The notes: generated by a model from the letters alone, not told the origin. A stretch of 64,000 nucleotides of DNA from Karstenula rhodostoma CBS 690.94 (GCA_010093485.1 MU001499.1:124001-188000), one strand, 5' to 3'; shown: positions 44,201-55,907, numbered from the stretch's first letter. Made by a program: numbers and translations.

Positions 44201-47200
44201 ATCCTTAATTATAAAGCTTATAGATTAATTCTAAGGAGTTAAATAGTTTATAAAATTTAATATATATAATAGGTATTACTATATATAAATTACTAAAGGA
44301 TATAAATAAAAGATAGTATTTAGAACTAAATATAGTCTCTATAAATACTAGATTATATTATTTAGATTAATAAATACCCCTATAATATTTTAGATAGTTA
44401 TTAATAAAGTATTATATAAATATTTAGATATATTCTATATAGTATACTTTAATAATATATTTATCTACTCTACTAGAATACTAAAGAAATATATAGAATA
44501 TATAAAAAAAGTATTTAAAAAAATAAAGAAATATTAGTTACTTCTCTATTTAGATAAATATAAGTTCTATATTATAAAAATAAAGTATCTAGAATTTATT
44601 ATTTTAAAGGAAGGTATATTAATAGATCTAAAGAAGGTTACTACTATATAGAAATAGCTAGTTTCTAAGTTAATAAAAGATATCTAGTCCTTTCTAAGGT
44701 TTACTAACTTCTATTAAAAATTTATAAAGAACTATTCTAAAACTATTATACTACTAATAGATTTTATAAAAAAAAGTAATAATAAAGTTATATAGCTAAT
44801 CTAAAAAAAGCTATTAAAAGTATTTAGAAAATTATAGGTAATATTCCTAATAGCCCTACTACTATAAAAATTTAACCTATAAAAACTAGCTAGAATTAAA
44901 ATAGATATATCTAATTATATATTAGAAATAATTCTCTTATAACTAGATAAAAATAGAAAATAGAGACTAGTATTTTACTATTTATAAAAGTTCTCTAGAG
45001 TAGAACTTAACTATAATATTTATAATAAGGAACTACTAGTAATAGTAAATACTTTTAAATAATAGAAAGTATAGCTTATAAAAACCTACTTTAAAGTAGA
45101 AATATAAATAAACTACTAGAACCTTACTAGCTTTATATTAACTAAGAAGTTTAATTAATAATAAGTATAATAGATAGAATTCTTAATAAACTTTAATTTT
45201 ATAATCTACTATTAATCTAGAACTTTTAATAGTATAGTAAATACCTTAAATAGATAATTAGATTTAACTAAGAATAAAATTAAGCTATATAATATAGTAC
45301 TATATAGATATAAAAATAGTATACTTAAGTATAATTAACTAAAAATTAAAGTATAGATAGCTAGTCTAAGGTATATAGAACTAGAAGTATAAAACTTCTA
45401 AGACTACTAAAAATTTAATTAAGGCTAAAAAGAGAAATATAACCTCTTTAAATATAGTTTTAATAAAATTAGATAAGATTACTAATAGTAGATTATTATT
45501 AATAATAGATATATATCTATCCTAATTAAAAAACTATATAAATTAAAAGAATAGAAATATTTAGATATTAAAGAAATAATATATTATATTATAAATAAAT
45601 AATATATTATATTATAAATAAATATACTATTTCTAAGCTTAAATAACTAGTAATATAGAAGATAAGTAACTATTTAGCTTACTATAAAAATAAATCTAAG
45701 AAATATAAGCCTTATAAATTTCTATAACTACTATCTATAATAAAATAACTATAGTAAAGTATAATAATAGATTTTATTATAAAATTTCTAAAATTACTAT
45801 AGCTAGGAATAAAGTATATATATAATACTATTATAGTAATAGTATATAGACTTATAAAGGTAGCTAAGTTTAGGCCTATAGAAAAGTCTATAATAGTAAA
45901 GAAACTAGTCTATAAAATAAATAATATACTATTCTCTAAATATAGACTACTAAAAGAATTTATTATAAATAGAGATAAACTCTTTACTTTAAAGTATTAG
46001 AATACTTTTACTATAGTACTAGAAATAAATTAAAAACTATTAATAAGCTTTTATTTTAAAATAGATAGATAAATAAAATATATAAACTAGATACTTAAAT
46101 AATATCTATAATTCTATATTAATAAGTAATAAAATAATTAAATAGAACTTCTATTAATTATATAATTAGTATATAATAGCTTAAGGTTAGATATAATAGA
46201 ATACTTACCCTACTATATAAACTATAAATATAAGCTAGTTACTTATTAAAATCTAAAAGATATAGAAAATATCTTTATTAGAGTCTAAGATAAAGCTTAG
46301 AAAATAAAAAAACTTTATAAAGTTTTATAGAAAAGGATTACTTATAAAGCCCTTATAGTATTTAAAAATATAAATAAATAAAGAATTAAGGGACTAACCC
46401 TTAAAAAGAGGAATAAAGTTTTCCTATTATAGAAAAATCTAAAGATAAGATAACTAAGTAAGAAACTAAATTATCTTTAAATAAAACCCTTTAAAATTTA
46501 AAAAATAAAGGGACTAGTTATAACTAAGCTACTTCTACTAATAAATATAAAAATATATTTTATCTTTTATAAATTATTATTAAAACTAATACCTTTAAAT
46601 ATTTTAATTAAAACCTAGTTAGAGCTAGAAAATAATAAATATAAAATTAAAGTAATTAAAAACCTATAAATAGTTAAGGGTTAGTAAAAATATCTAGTTA
46701 AGTAGAAAAAATAGCTAGAATAATATAATATTTAGAAACTAAAAAAAAACCTTATAAATTATAAAAAACTACTAAAGGACTTCTACTAGTTAATAATAAA
46801 GAGTTAACCCTAAAGAGGTTAATTAATAAGGATACTAGTCTAAAATTAAAAAAAAAGTTAAAAAAAATAAAAAAATTAATAATAGAAGAATTAGCTTATA
46901 ATTAGTCTAGATTAGTTAAGAATCTATATAGTAGTAATATAGAAGTAATACTAGTATCTATACTCTTTAAAATCTCCTCTTCTAGATAATCTAATATATT
47001 AAGTATATAAGTATTATAAATTATAAATAACTATTTCTACTCTTTTATCTCTATAATCTCTACTTTTAGATAAGTAACTTTAGCCTTAATATAAAAAAGA
47101 ATAAAATACTTTTTATACTTTTTAGACTAAATATATTCCTACTTTTTTTTAGAAATCTAAAAATTATATTTTATATAAATAGTAATATATATAGTATACT

Positions 47201-47496
47201 TTCTAGTTAAAGTATTTATAAAATACTTTAGAATTTTCTTTTCTATATAATAAGTATACTTTATTAGTATTATTAAATTATAATAATAAATCTTATTAGT
47301 ATAGGTATAGTAATAATTAGTTAATAATTATTTTAGTACCTTAGGTATAGTTAGGGAGGCTTAGAAAATCTAAAGAAGGATATAATATTATATTTAAAGG
47401 TATAGAAGAATATATCTTTATATCCCTAAACTATACTATAATAGTAAATTATAAGGTAATAATAGGGTATTAGAATAATAATCCTAAAAAAGGGGA

Positions 47497-48001
47497 TAAT
47501 ATTATAATTATAGTAGAACTAAATTAAAAGAAAGAAAAAAATTATATATAAAATATTAGTAATAGAAATAAGACTAATAGGTATTTATATATAAGTTTAT
47601 AAAATAGCTTATATTATAAGTTATATAACTATAATTCTACTAAGAGTATAAAATTCTAAAAGTACTAGATTTTAGTAAGAGTAGAGTAAATACTCCTATT
47701 AAAAAGATAGAATCTATAGAAGTAGACTAGGGGATTCTAGAATAGTAAGAATTAAAATAATTAGTATATAGTCTAGAAAGATTTCTATATAGTTTCTATT
47801 CTTTATAATTAACTATTATACTTAAATTAAAATACTTTATTTATATATAAATATTTAGTCTTTTCTTAGTATTATTATATTATATTCTATTATAATATAA
47901 GATTATTACCTAATTTTATATTTACCTCTATTATATTTTATTTCTTAAATAATTCTTAAGGTATAGACCTAGGTTAGATATATAGGAAACCCCTTATAAT
48001 A
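47497..48001 (+). repeat. 3' LTR of the Ty3/gypsy element
   Basis: Starts just after the polypurine tract and ends AACCCCTTATAAT, matching the 5' LTR in length and order. Confidence 0.85.
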
Positions 48002-50153
48002 ATATACTAGATATTTTAAGTATACTAGCTAGCCCTATATTTTTATAGGTATATATATATAAGAATATATATAGATATACTATAATATTACTTTAGATAC
48101 CTAAGGTATCTAAGGTACCTAGATAGCCTTTATATATATTTAATAAGTAGTTTAATAAATAGCTTAATAAGTAAAAATTTTTTAATTTAAAATTTTAAAA
48201 TTTTAAAAGCCTTACTACTATATAATAGTATATATTATAAAAAGTTTTTTAGGAGAGCTATATAGATATATATATTTATATATATTTATACCTATACTAT
48301 CTAGAGTATATAGGTATATATAGGTATATATAGATATACTAGATTTATATAAAATCTCTATAAAAGAAAATATCTTTATTCTTTAATAACTTTTATAATA
48401 TTAAAGCTATAATTATAATTATTTAATAGATTTATAGAGAAATCCTTATATAATTATATTTATTTAAAAAAGTCTATTTTATATTATATAATTATATAAT
48501 AATATAAAGAAAACTTTATTTATTACTAATTTTTTTTTTTTTTTTTTTTAATATAAAGTTATCATTGTAACTACCTAGTAATAAGGAAATATCTAGAGGT
48601 ACTATATAGTTCTATTAAACGTTTACTAATTTAAATATATATTATATAATATTATATCTAATTTATATACTATTAGTATTATATAATTATATTTTTAAAT
48701 AATATTATTAAAAAGTCTATTAGTTATAGAGTTATTAATTAATATTTAAAATAAACTAGTTTTCTTTACTAAGCTACTAGTTTTTACCTATTCTAGTTCT
48801 TTAAATATATTATAAAACTATATTTTTTATATTTTTAATATAATAAAACTTTATATTTTAGGTTAAGATAGAATTTCTATATAGATTACTAGTATATATA
48901 ATCTATTATACTATTATATAGTAGTAAAGCTTTTAAAATTTTAAAACTTTAAATTAAAAGTTTTTTTTTTTACTTACTAAGCTACTTACTAAGTATATAT
49001 AAAGGCTACTTAGGTATCTAAGGTAATATTATAGTATATTTATATATATTCTTATATATATATACCTATAAAAATATAGGGCTAGCTAGTATATACTAGG
49101 TATCTAGGGTATTTAATTATATATAAGTATATATAGAACTATACTACTAGTCTAAATTCTAATCTAGGCCTATAGAACTATATAGTATATTTATAATAGA
49201 AAAGAGTTTTTTATTCTTTTTTAATACTTATTTTATATATTTTTATACTTTTTTAATTATTAGTATAATACTAACTATTATTTAAATACTAACTCTCCTA
49301 CTTATTTATACTCGCTAATATCCTTAACTTTTATTTATAACTTATAGTTTATAGTTTATAGCTTAGTATATTACCCTATTACTATTAATATTAATATTAT
49401 CTACCTATTATTATTTATTTATTATTACCTATCTATTATTATCTACTTATTATTATTATTAATATTACTTACTACTTCTTATTTTACCTACTATAGGGTA
49501 ACTACTACTACCTCTATATTTATTAACTATATAGGCTTTTCTAACTCTTTAATTATAATTACCTTTACTATAAAGTCTAGCTCCTCTTAGCCCTTAAAAA
49601 CTATTATAATTATCTCTTACTACTTATATATAAAGTCCTTATTCTTAGCTAACTATTATAGTATTATTTCTATCTAGATTAGTAATATTATATTAGTAAC
49701 GCTATATATATATATATATATATATAAGAAACTTATTAATAAACTCTATAATTATATAGTTTATAGCTATAATTTATAATATTTATATACTAGGTTAATT
49801 ATACTAATAGAGATTAACTTACTAGAGGGCTTACTTAATCTTATAGCTTATATAGTTAATTATTATATTTATATTAATATCTATAAGGGTAATAGACTTA
49901 CTACTAGTATATACTAAATTATATTTATTACTAAAGATTAGTTACTTATTATTATTAGCTATTTTAATAAAGTAGGGTATAGTATAGGTCTTTTTTTATA
50001 AGAGCTAGTCTTTATATATAGTACTATAAGTTACTTATTACTAGTAGATAATCTCTCTTTTATATTCTTTTTTAAATTATAATATTATTAATATATAATA
50101 TTTTTAATATTTTATAACTTTTCTATAATTATATATTAGATATTAGTAAATAA

Positions 50154-50358
50154 NNNNNNNNNNNNNNNNNNNNNNNNNNNNNNNNNNNNNNNNNNNNNNN
50201 NNNNNNNNNNNNNNNNNNNNNNNNNNNNNNNNNNNNNNNNNNNNNNNNNNNNNNNNNNNNNNNNNNNNNNNNNNNNNNNNNNNNNNNNNNNNNNNNNNNN
50301 NNNNNNNNNNNNNNNNNNNNNNNNNNNNNNNNNNNNNNNNNNNNNNNNNNNNNNNNNN
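50154..50358. other. assembly gap (205 N)
   Basis: Run of N between two copies of the same repeat; its true size and the order of flanking repeats are uncertain. Confidence 1.
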
Positions 50359-51570
50359 TATATATAGGTATACTAGATTTATATAAAATCTCTATAAAAG
50401 AGAATTTCTTTATTCTTTAATAACTTTTATAATATTAAAGCTATAATTATAATTTTTTAATAAGTTTATAGAGAAACTCTTATATAATTTTATTAATAGA
50501 AAATATTATATTTTTTATTATATAATTATTTAATAAAATAAGTGATAGCCTATTTAGGGCTAGTTTAAATATATATTATATAATATTTTATTATTAATAT
50601 AATCTATATATATTATATAATTATATTTTTAAATAAAATTTCTAAACTACTCTATAATAATAGAGTTATTAATAAAGTAAATAAAAAAACTAGTTTTCTA
50701 TACTAAATTACTAGTTTTTACTTAATTTAATTCTTTAAATATATTATAAAACTATATTTTTTATATTTTTAATATAATAAAATCTATTATTTTAGGTTAA
50801 GGTAGAATTTCTATAGATATTACTAGTATAACTAACCTATTATATTATTATATAGTAATAAGGCCTTTAAAGCTTTAAATTTATAATTTTTTTTTTTTTT
50901 TTTACTTATTAAGCTACTTACTAATATATTATTAATTTATATAAATATATATAGGCTATAGATATATATATATATATATATATATAAATATAGGGCTGGC
51001 TAGTATACACTAGATACCTAGGGCACTTAATTATATATAAGTATATATAGGACTACACTGGCTACCTATATACACTAGTAAGGTAAAAACTTTTTATAAT
51101 ATTATATATACTAGTAATTTATATAGGAATTCTATTTTAACCTAAAATATAAGGTTTTATTATATTAAAAATATAAAAAATATAGTTTTATAATATATTT
51201 AAAGAACTAGAATAGGTAAAAACTAGTAACTTTATAAAGAAAACTAGTTTATTTTAAATATTAATTAATAACTCTATAACTAATAGACTTTTTAATAATA
51301 TTATTTAAAAATATAATTATATAATACTAATAATATATAAATATAATATAATATTATATAATATATATTTAAATTAGTAATAAATAAAGTTTTCTTTATA
51401 TTATTAAGTAATTATATAATATAAAATAGACTTTTTTAAATAAATAAAATTATATAAGGATTTCTCTATAAATCTATTAAAAAATTATAATTATAGCTTT
51501 AATATTATAAAAGTTATTAAAGAATAAAGAAATTCTCTTTTATAGAGATTTTATATAAATCTAGTACGCC

Positions 51571-51610
51571 TATATATACCTATATATACCTGTATATACC
51601 TATATATACC
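51571..51610. repeat. 10-nt tandem repeat, 4 x TATATATACC
   Basis: Four copies (one with a T-to-G or A-to-G change) at the right edge of the AT block, inside the less mutated repeat end. Confidence 0.8.
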
Positions 51611-51988
51611 TACACACTCTAGATAGTATAGGTATAAATGTGTATAAATATATATATCTACGCAGCTCTCCTGAAAAACTTTTCGTGATGTAGTCAGGCC
51701 ACGATAGTCGCGTGAAGTCCGGGACAAGGATTTTATAGGGGTTTGATGCAGCACGGCTCGGCGAAGCGCCACGCGCAATGTAGTGGAGATTGGTTTCTCG
51801 GACATTGTCTTTCCCAATCTTGTAACCGCGCCACAGTGCTGCCTAGATACATAATATATGCGTGTGCCTCGCGTATGCATCCGCGTCACGTTGACCACAC
51901 GACCTCTTACCCCACCGCCCCACCGCCCCGCACGAGTCAACACGCGCGCTCAATACAAAGACCCGGGATCTTGGTCGAACCTGCTCCT

Positions 51989-53017
51989 ATGATGCTGCTG
52001 TTATTAGTTCTTGTCGTGCGCCTTCTTTTTGTGCATGCCTCCGTCTCCGGCTCTAATATGTCCGAAGGTACAGCAGTTTTCAAAGTGGCCGGGCTGTCAG
52101 AACCGTGCCAGACGTGGTACAAAGTTTTTGGCGATCTGAATACAAGTGCCACGCCCTTGATCATCCTTCACGGTGGACCCGGCGCATGTCACGACTACCT
52201 ACTCCCGCTGACAGACCTCGCAAACTCCCGGCCAGTCATCTTCTATGATCAGATCGGTAATGGGTTATCCACGCATCTACCGAGCATGGCCGGCAATGAA
52301 GCTTTCTGGTCTATCGACCTCTTCAAGGACGAGCTGGACAATCTTCTCTCGCACCTCGGTCTTCGTCAACGTCCGATCGACGTATACGGACATTCTTGGG
52401 GCGGTATGCTGGCCGTGGAGTGGGCAGCAACTCCAAGTGCGGCGCATCTTCGGCGCCTGATCCTATCCAGCAGTCTAGCTAGTATGGATGCGTGGCGAGT
52501 TGGAGTCTCTGCACTGAGAAAATTGCTTCCTCGAGATACACAGGATGTGCTGGATCATGCAGATGAAACCAAAGAATTCGAAACTCCCGAGTATGAAGCC
52601 GCTATCGAAGTCTTCTACAAAAGACATCTCAGCCTGACCAGGCTATGGCCTGCTAAAGAAGTCCAAGCGGCACTCGACTGGTTTGCTAAAGACCCTACGA
52701 CGTATGGGACGATGTATGTGCATTCTCTAGGCTATAAGTAAGACACTGGCTAATCGTACAATAGGTATGGCCCAAGTGAGCTTTATATTTCTGGGTCACT
52801 GCGAAACTGGACAAGCATTCCACTACTGAACAAGATCAAGGTCCCGACGTTTCTGATAAATGGTGCGGAGGATGAAGCTCAGGATGTTGCAATGCAGCCC
52901 TTCTTCGACCATATCGAAAAGACCAAGTGGATCACCATTGATAACGCAGCGCACTTTTCGCACGTCGATCAGCGGCAAAAACACATGGCAGTAGTGAGGT
53001 CCTTCCTGGACAACTAG
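51989..53017 (+). CDS. proline iminopeptidase-like alpha/beta hydrolase (peptidase S33)
   Basis: Exons 51989-52713 and 52765-53017, 325 aa. The 51-nt intron has an ideal GTATGT donor and CTAAT branch; splicing gives GTMYGPSELYISGSLRNW, as expected for the family. The ATG at 51989 adds a hydrophobic leader (MMLLLLVLVVRLLFVHASVS), suggesting secretion; an alternative ATG at 52058 (MSEGTAVFKVAG) would give a cytosolic form. Motifs: oxyanion HGGPGACHDYLLPL near 60, FYDQIGNGLS, nucleophile GHSWGG with Ser near 136, acid in FLINGAEDEAQ and His in IDNAAHFSHVDQR. Family members release N-terminal proline or hydrolyse small amides or esters. It is intact although it starts only about 0.3 kb from the transposon block. 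Confidence 0.9.
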
Positions 53018-53167
53018 AGGTGGGCAATGTGTATGACACAGCCCCGCGGGTGCGTGGGCCGGACACACCTCGCCCGATGCAACTGGTAGCAGTCGTGCCA
53101 TTGTGACGCATTTTGATTCCATAGGATTCTGTACAGCTCCACAATGCCAATCACTCCTGCAGCTTTA

Positions 53168-53429
53168 CTGTGGTTGCGGCCATAAGTTTGGGCAGTGGGG
53201 CGATGCGCCACCCCGACAGAATAGAACATGCCAGACCCCCCTAGTACTATTAGAATAACACTAATTATTTCTATACGCGTATTTTATATATAAATTAGAA
53301 ATCCTAGTAATCCCTTCTAGCCTTTCTATATATTTTATAGATAATAAATTAATATATCTATTGCTAAGAAACCGCTAAAAACACCCTCCCCGGCGGACCC
53401 ACTGCCCAAACTTATAGCTGCAACCACAG
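53168..53429. mobile_element. MITE-like element, 262 bp, with 32-bp TIRs and TA target duplication
   Basis: The left arm CTGTGGTTGCGGCCATAAGT continues to GGGCAGTGGG. The right arm, read in reverse, is the same except for two transitions over 32 nt. TA flanks both ends (53166-53167 and 53430-53431), as for Tc1/mariner-class insertion. There is no room for a transposase. The same element, heavily RIP-mutated, lies at 39339-40621. Confidence 0.85.
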
Positions 53430-53431
53430 TA

Positions 53432-54028
53432 GGTAACATTCAAAATTGACAATCAATAATCTGACTCTGCGTTGTCGCGGCGCAGCCTCGTATGATCAGC
53501 TCTCGCCAAGCCCAAACAGCGGCAGAGAGCTTCCATTGCCTGCTCTAAAAATTATCATGAGCCAAGCCCGGATCAGCGTAGATGGCACAGTATCCGAATC
53601 GAACCCCATAATGTGTTTCCTATAGCATGGGACCGAAGCCGATGAAGTTGATGCATAACGGACAACATGGACCGGGATGATCAACCAATTACACACAAAA
53701 CGGGTATCTAATATTCAGACCCACCTACGCCATCCTGATGGGTCCGATTACGTTGCTTACAGGCAATTCTTCGGCGGTATGTTACTTATTTAGGAAAACA
53801 ATAGCCCGCGCATAGACGCTAGGCGCGCCTTAGCCGCTGTTTTGGCCCCCCTTTGTTTGTGCATTGGTAGCACGAACGTGCCTTTTTATCCCCCTTCTTC
53901 ATAGACCCCCTCCCCGCCTCATGTGACTTTATACAATATAAAAATATTGAATGAACGCAGATTAAAATACCTGGCGGGCATCCGAAGTGTACCAGTGAAA
54001 CCTTCAATCACAAAGAACCTACGAACTC
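53432..54028. other. intergenic, no gene recognised
   Basis: Normal composition with no supported frame. It should contain the upstream region of the PTR2 relic. Confidence 0.45.
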
Positions 54029-54338
54029 ATGGAGAAGAGCGACAATCTAGGTTCAGTAGCCAGAGATGCTACCGCGCAGGAAATCCTTGAGCTAATACAT
54101 GAACCGAGCGATATACCTGTGACAGCATGGCTGTTGGCATTCACTGGTGCGGCCGCACAGCTCGCACGATATGGTATTACGGTCGTTTGGCGTAAGCTTC
54201 GACTGTTCTTTGAAAGAGTTTAGACATGTTAACCGTGAAGCAGAGAATTATCTCCAAAACCCTCGTGGCGATCCACAGTTGCCCGGCGCTTTGGGACTAG
54301 GTCATTGTCAACTGGATTTAGATAGCACGGGTAGCTAG
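54029..54338 (+). pseudogene. 5' relic of a PTR2-type peptide transporter (POT family)
   Basis: The ATG at 54029 and the first exon (to 54191) are intact. A 52-nt intron (54192-54243, GTAAGC...AACC...GCAG) splices to VVWQNYLQNPRGDPQLPGA and LGLG, the family signature after the first membrane helix. The preceding helix is LLAFTGAAAQLARYGITVV. Right after GALGLG the expected continuation is lost and a stop follows at 54336-54338. Only about 80 of the usual 550-600 residues remain and no transporter sequence is recognised beyond. Intact members are proton-coupled di/tripeptide importers in the plasma membrane. Confidence 0.75.
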
Positions 54339-54737
54339 CAGCTACTCCTTCCAAGGATCTAGGAAGTTGTTTTGGTTGCGTCTTTGGGCCTTCATCGAAG
54401 ATGCGGTATTTGTCATCATTAGTCTAGCTATTCGTTCACGACTTCAGACGCGTAACATGAACCCTTATGTGGGCGTTACACAACTAGAACGTTCGGCCAC
54501 GTCCGACTCTAGACGATCCAGCGAAAACGATATCTGCAATGTCACTCACAAAGTCATTTAGACAGTTCGGTTGGTCGCTTACATAATTTCTAGGATGGTG
54601 GTGCTGCGTCCACGATACCTAAGGTACTCGGTACTTCATGAGCCTCACGTTGTGCATCGTCAAAGTTTATTGATGAAATCTTCGTACACCGCCGTAGCTT
54701 CTCCTCAGACCTACTGGATGCCACTCAGTACAAGGTT
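54339..54737. other. intergenic, decayed sequence after the PTR2 relic
   Basis: Short frames only; no recognisable transporter helices. Confidence 0.4.
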
Positions 54738-55907
54738 TCACGAGCTTTTCGACTTCAGTTTCTCCTGCTCAATGTGCCAGTTCACACCACGGCGGAACCC
54801 CTCGTCTAGTGGCACTCTCGGCTCAAAGCCCAGCCTCTCCCTTGCTTTGGTAATGTCAAAGGTGCGCACCTGCTGCGTATATCGAAGCATCTTCGTCTTG
54901 ACCTCGGGCTCGCCACCAAACGTAATGATCCAGTAGATGATTTCCCATATCCCGAAGAAGAAGCACACAATCTCCATAGGTATCTTCCATACCTCTTGCT
55001 CCGTAACTGGATATCCAGCAGCGTTGGAGACGAAACGAGCTGCTCCCCAGAAAAGCCAGGGTTCCCCGTTGCTCATGTTGAAGGCTTCGCCATCGACGCG
55101 CTTGTTTGCGGGGATAGGTTCTTTGGAATGCGCAGCGTGTAGGAGTGCCTGCATCAGACTTAGAGTCAGCTTCCGACCACTACCGATTAAGGCATTGACA
55201 CGTACCTGAGCAGCGAGCAGATGGCCTTCCGCCGCATTTCCGCTGTAGATGAAGTCGTACAAGTTCTTGCCATGCCCAACCTGGAACTTGATCGTTCCCT
55301 TCCGGCCCAATTCTATAAAGTGTCTGGTAAGCACTCTATCCGCTTCTCCCAGAAGTGTGCACAGGCGAATCGTCGTGGTGAAAAGCCCTTTCTGCCGATT
55401 TGCCGCAAGCACCAGACCTTCACCAACAGCTTTCGTCTTCGCGTAGATGCTCCCATTGACAGGGTTCTCAAGAACAGGCCATTCTTCGGTCGCCCATATC
55501 ATGTCGTAATACGAGTCCTGTATGACTTCGGAGCTCGACGCATGTACAAGAACCCGAATCCCTTGTTCCTGCGCGCACTCAATAATGTTCTGCACGCCGA
55601 TTATGTTGCATTTCGCGAAGACAGATTTGTCCGGTGTCATAGCATCAGGCGAAGCGACATTAATGATAACGTTGGGTTTGGTATGCCTGAAGACGGCGGA
55701 TACGACATCTTTTTGGGAGATGTCACCAGCGATGTACGTGACATTGTCGAAGCGATTGTGTTTGACTGAAATGTCCAATGCGAAGACTTCATTTGCGGGC
55801 TTGCCACTCTCGATGAGGAATTTGACGACGTGGTAGCCGAGAAGACCGCAGCCTCCAATTACTAGAACGTTACCCAGACCCTGAACAGTCTCTTGTGGGG
55901 ATTTCAT
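54738..55907 (-). CDS. NAD(P)-dependent sterol dehydrogenase/epimerase (Erg26/3-beta-HSD type)
   Basis: Exons 55907-55206 and 55148-54738, 370 aa; the 57-nt intron (GTACGT, CTGAC, CAG) is in frame and stop-free, so retention would give 389 aa. The ATG at 55907 (MKSPQETVQGLGNV) is preferred over an upstream TTG. The extended-SDR Rossmann motif is VLVIGGCGLLGYHVV near residue 13-27, the dinucleotide-binding acid ends FALDIS, and the catalytic Tyr-x-x-x-Lys is in GSIYAKTKAVGE. Further 3-beta-HSD features: NVASPDAM, VLVHASSSEVIQDSY and a hydrophobic C-terminal segment near FFFGIWEIIYWIITFGG that would associate with the ER. Erg26 oxidatively decarboxylates C4-sterol intermediates of ergosterol synthesis. 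This gene may be a paralogue with another sterol-like substrate. Confidence 0.88.
   Translation of the reverse strand: MKSPQETVQGLGNVLVIGGCGLLGYHVVKFLIESGKPANEVFALDISVKHNRFDNVTYIAGDISQKDVVSAVFRHTKPNVIINVASPDAMTPDKSVFAKCNIIGVQNIIECAQEQGIRVLVHASSSEVIQDSYYDMIWATEEWPVLENPVNGSIYAKTKAVGEGLVLAANRQKGLFTTTIRLCTLLGEADRVLTRHFIELGRKGTIKFQVGHGKNLYDFIYSGNAAEGHLLAAQVRVNALIGSGRKLTLSLMQALLHAAHSKEPIPANKRVDGEAFNMSNGEPWLFWGAARFVSNAAGYPVTEQEVWKIPMEIVCFFFGIWEIIYWIITFGGEPEVKTKMLRYTQQVRTFDITKARERLGFEPRVPLDEGFRRGVNWHIEQEKLKSKSS

Larger units (their letters stand above)
40702..48001 (+). mobile_element. Ty3/gypsy LTR retrotransposon, complete but RIP-inactivated
   Basis: Two LTRs of about 504 bp bound 6.3 kb of internal sequence. 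Read through the many RIP stops, the domain order is Ty3-like. A gag zinc knuckle relic lies near 42150-42190 (NYREKGYFKTKY, ligand Cys codons mutated). Reverse transcriptase has an LFRLINTPIIF segment near 44360-44395 and the active-site box at 44442-44471, now YFNNIFIYS with both Asp codons changed to Asn by G-to-A. RNase H has ELNYNIYNKELLVIV near 45000-45050. Integrase has a zinc-finger relic and IIIDFIIKF near 45660-45800. A polypurine tract AAAAAAGGGG (47486-47495) abuts the 3' LTR. Order RT, RNase H, integrase defines Ty3/gypsy rather than copia. No frame is usable. Confidence 0.9.
37700..51570. repeat. AT-rich, RIP-mutated transposon block (nested elements)
   Basis: About 14 kb in which C and G are scarce, CpG, CpA and TpG are nearly absent and TpA dominates; no gene-length frame survives. 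The left shoulder (37.7-39.27 kb) is mixed in composition and keeps some CpG. From 39.27 kb the AT bias is extreme until a sharp return at about 51.57 kb. The pattern fits repeat-induced point mutation of duplicated DNA, which needs two copies and a sexual cycle. Contents are listed separately. A 205-base assembly gap lies inside. Confidence 0.95.
48002..51700. repeat. second repeat family: about 1-kb units in direct and inverted copies
   Basis: A unit covering 48.2-49.17 kb recurs in direct orientation at 50.36-51.07 kb (left part lost in the gap). It recurs inverted at about 51.1-51.7 kb; for example 48330-48470 is the reverse complement of 51430-51560. Fragments also lie at 48.01-48.12 kb and, inverted, at 40.63-40.70 kb left of the gypsy 5' LTR, so the gypsy element apparently inserted into this family. 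The outermost end, 51.57-51.70 kb, is much less mutated (CTCTCCTGAAAAACTTTTCG) than its partner near 48.24 kb. A (TA)n run lies near 49703-49728. I could not assign a transposon class. Confidence 0.6.

Noticed and set aside
37700..51570. Centromere or CRISPR-like array in the AT-rich block
   Set aside because: Regular spacing is absent and the repeats are recognisable transposon parts. AT richness is explained by RIP; centromere function cannot be judged from sequence alone.
52738..52764. 27-nt intron in the peptidase gene
   Set aside because: Too short for splicing; the GTATGT donor at 52714 gives a normal 51-nt intron and the family-typical GTMYGPSEL junction.
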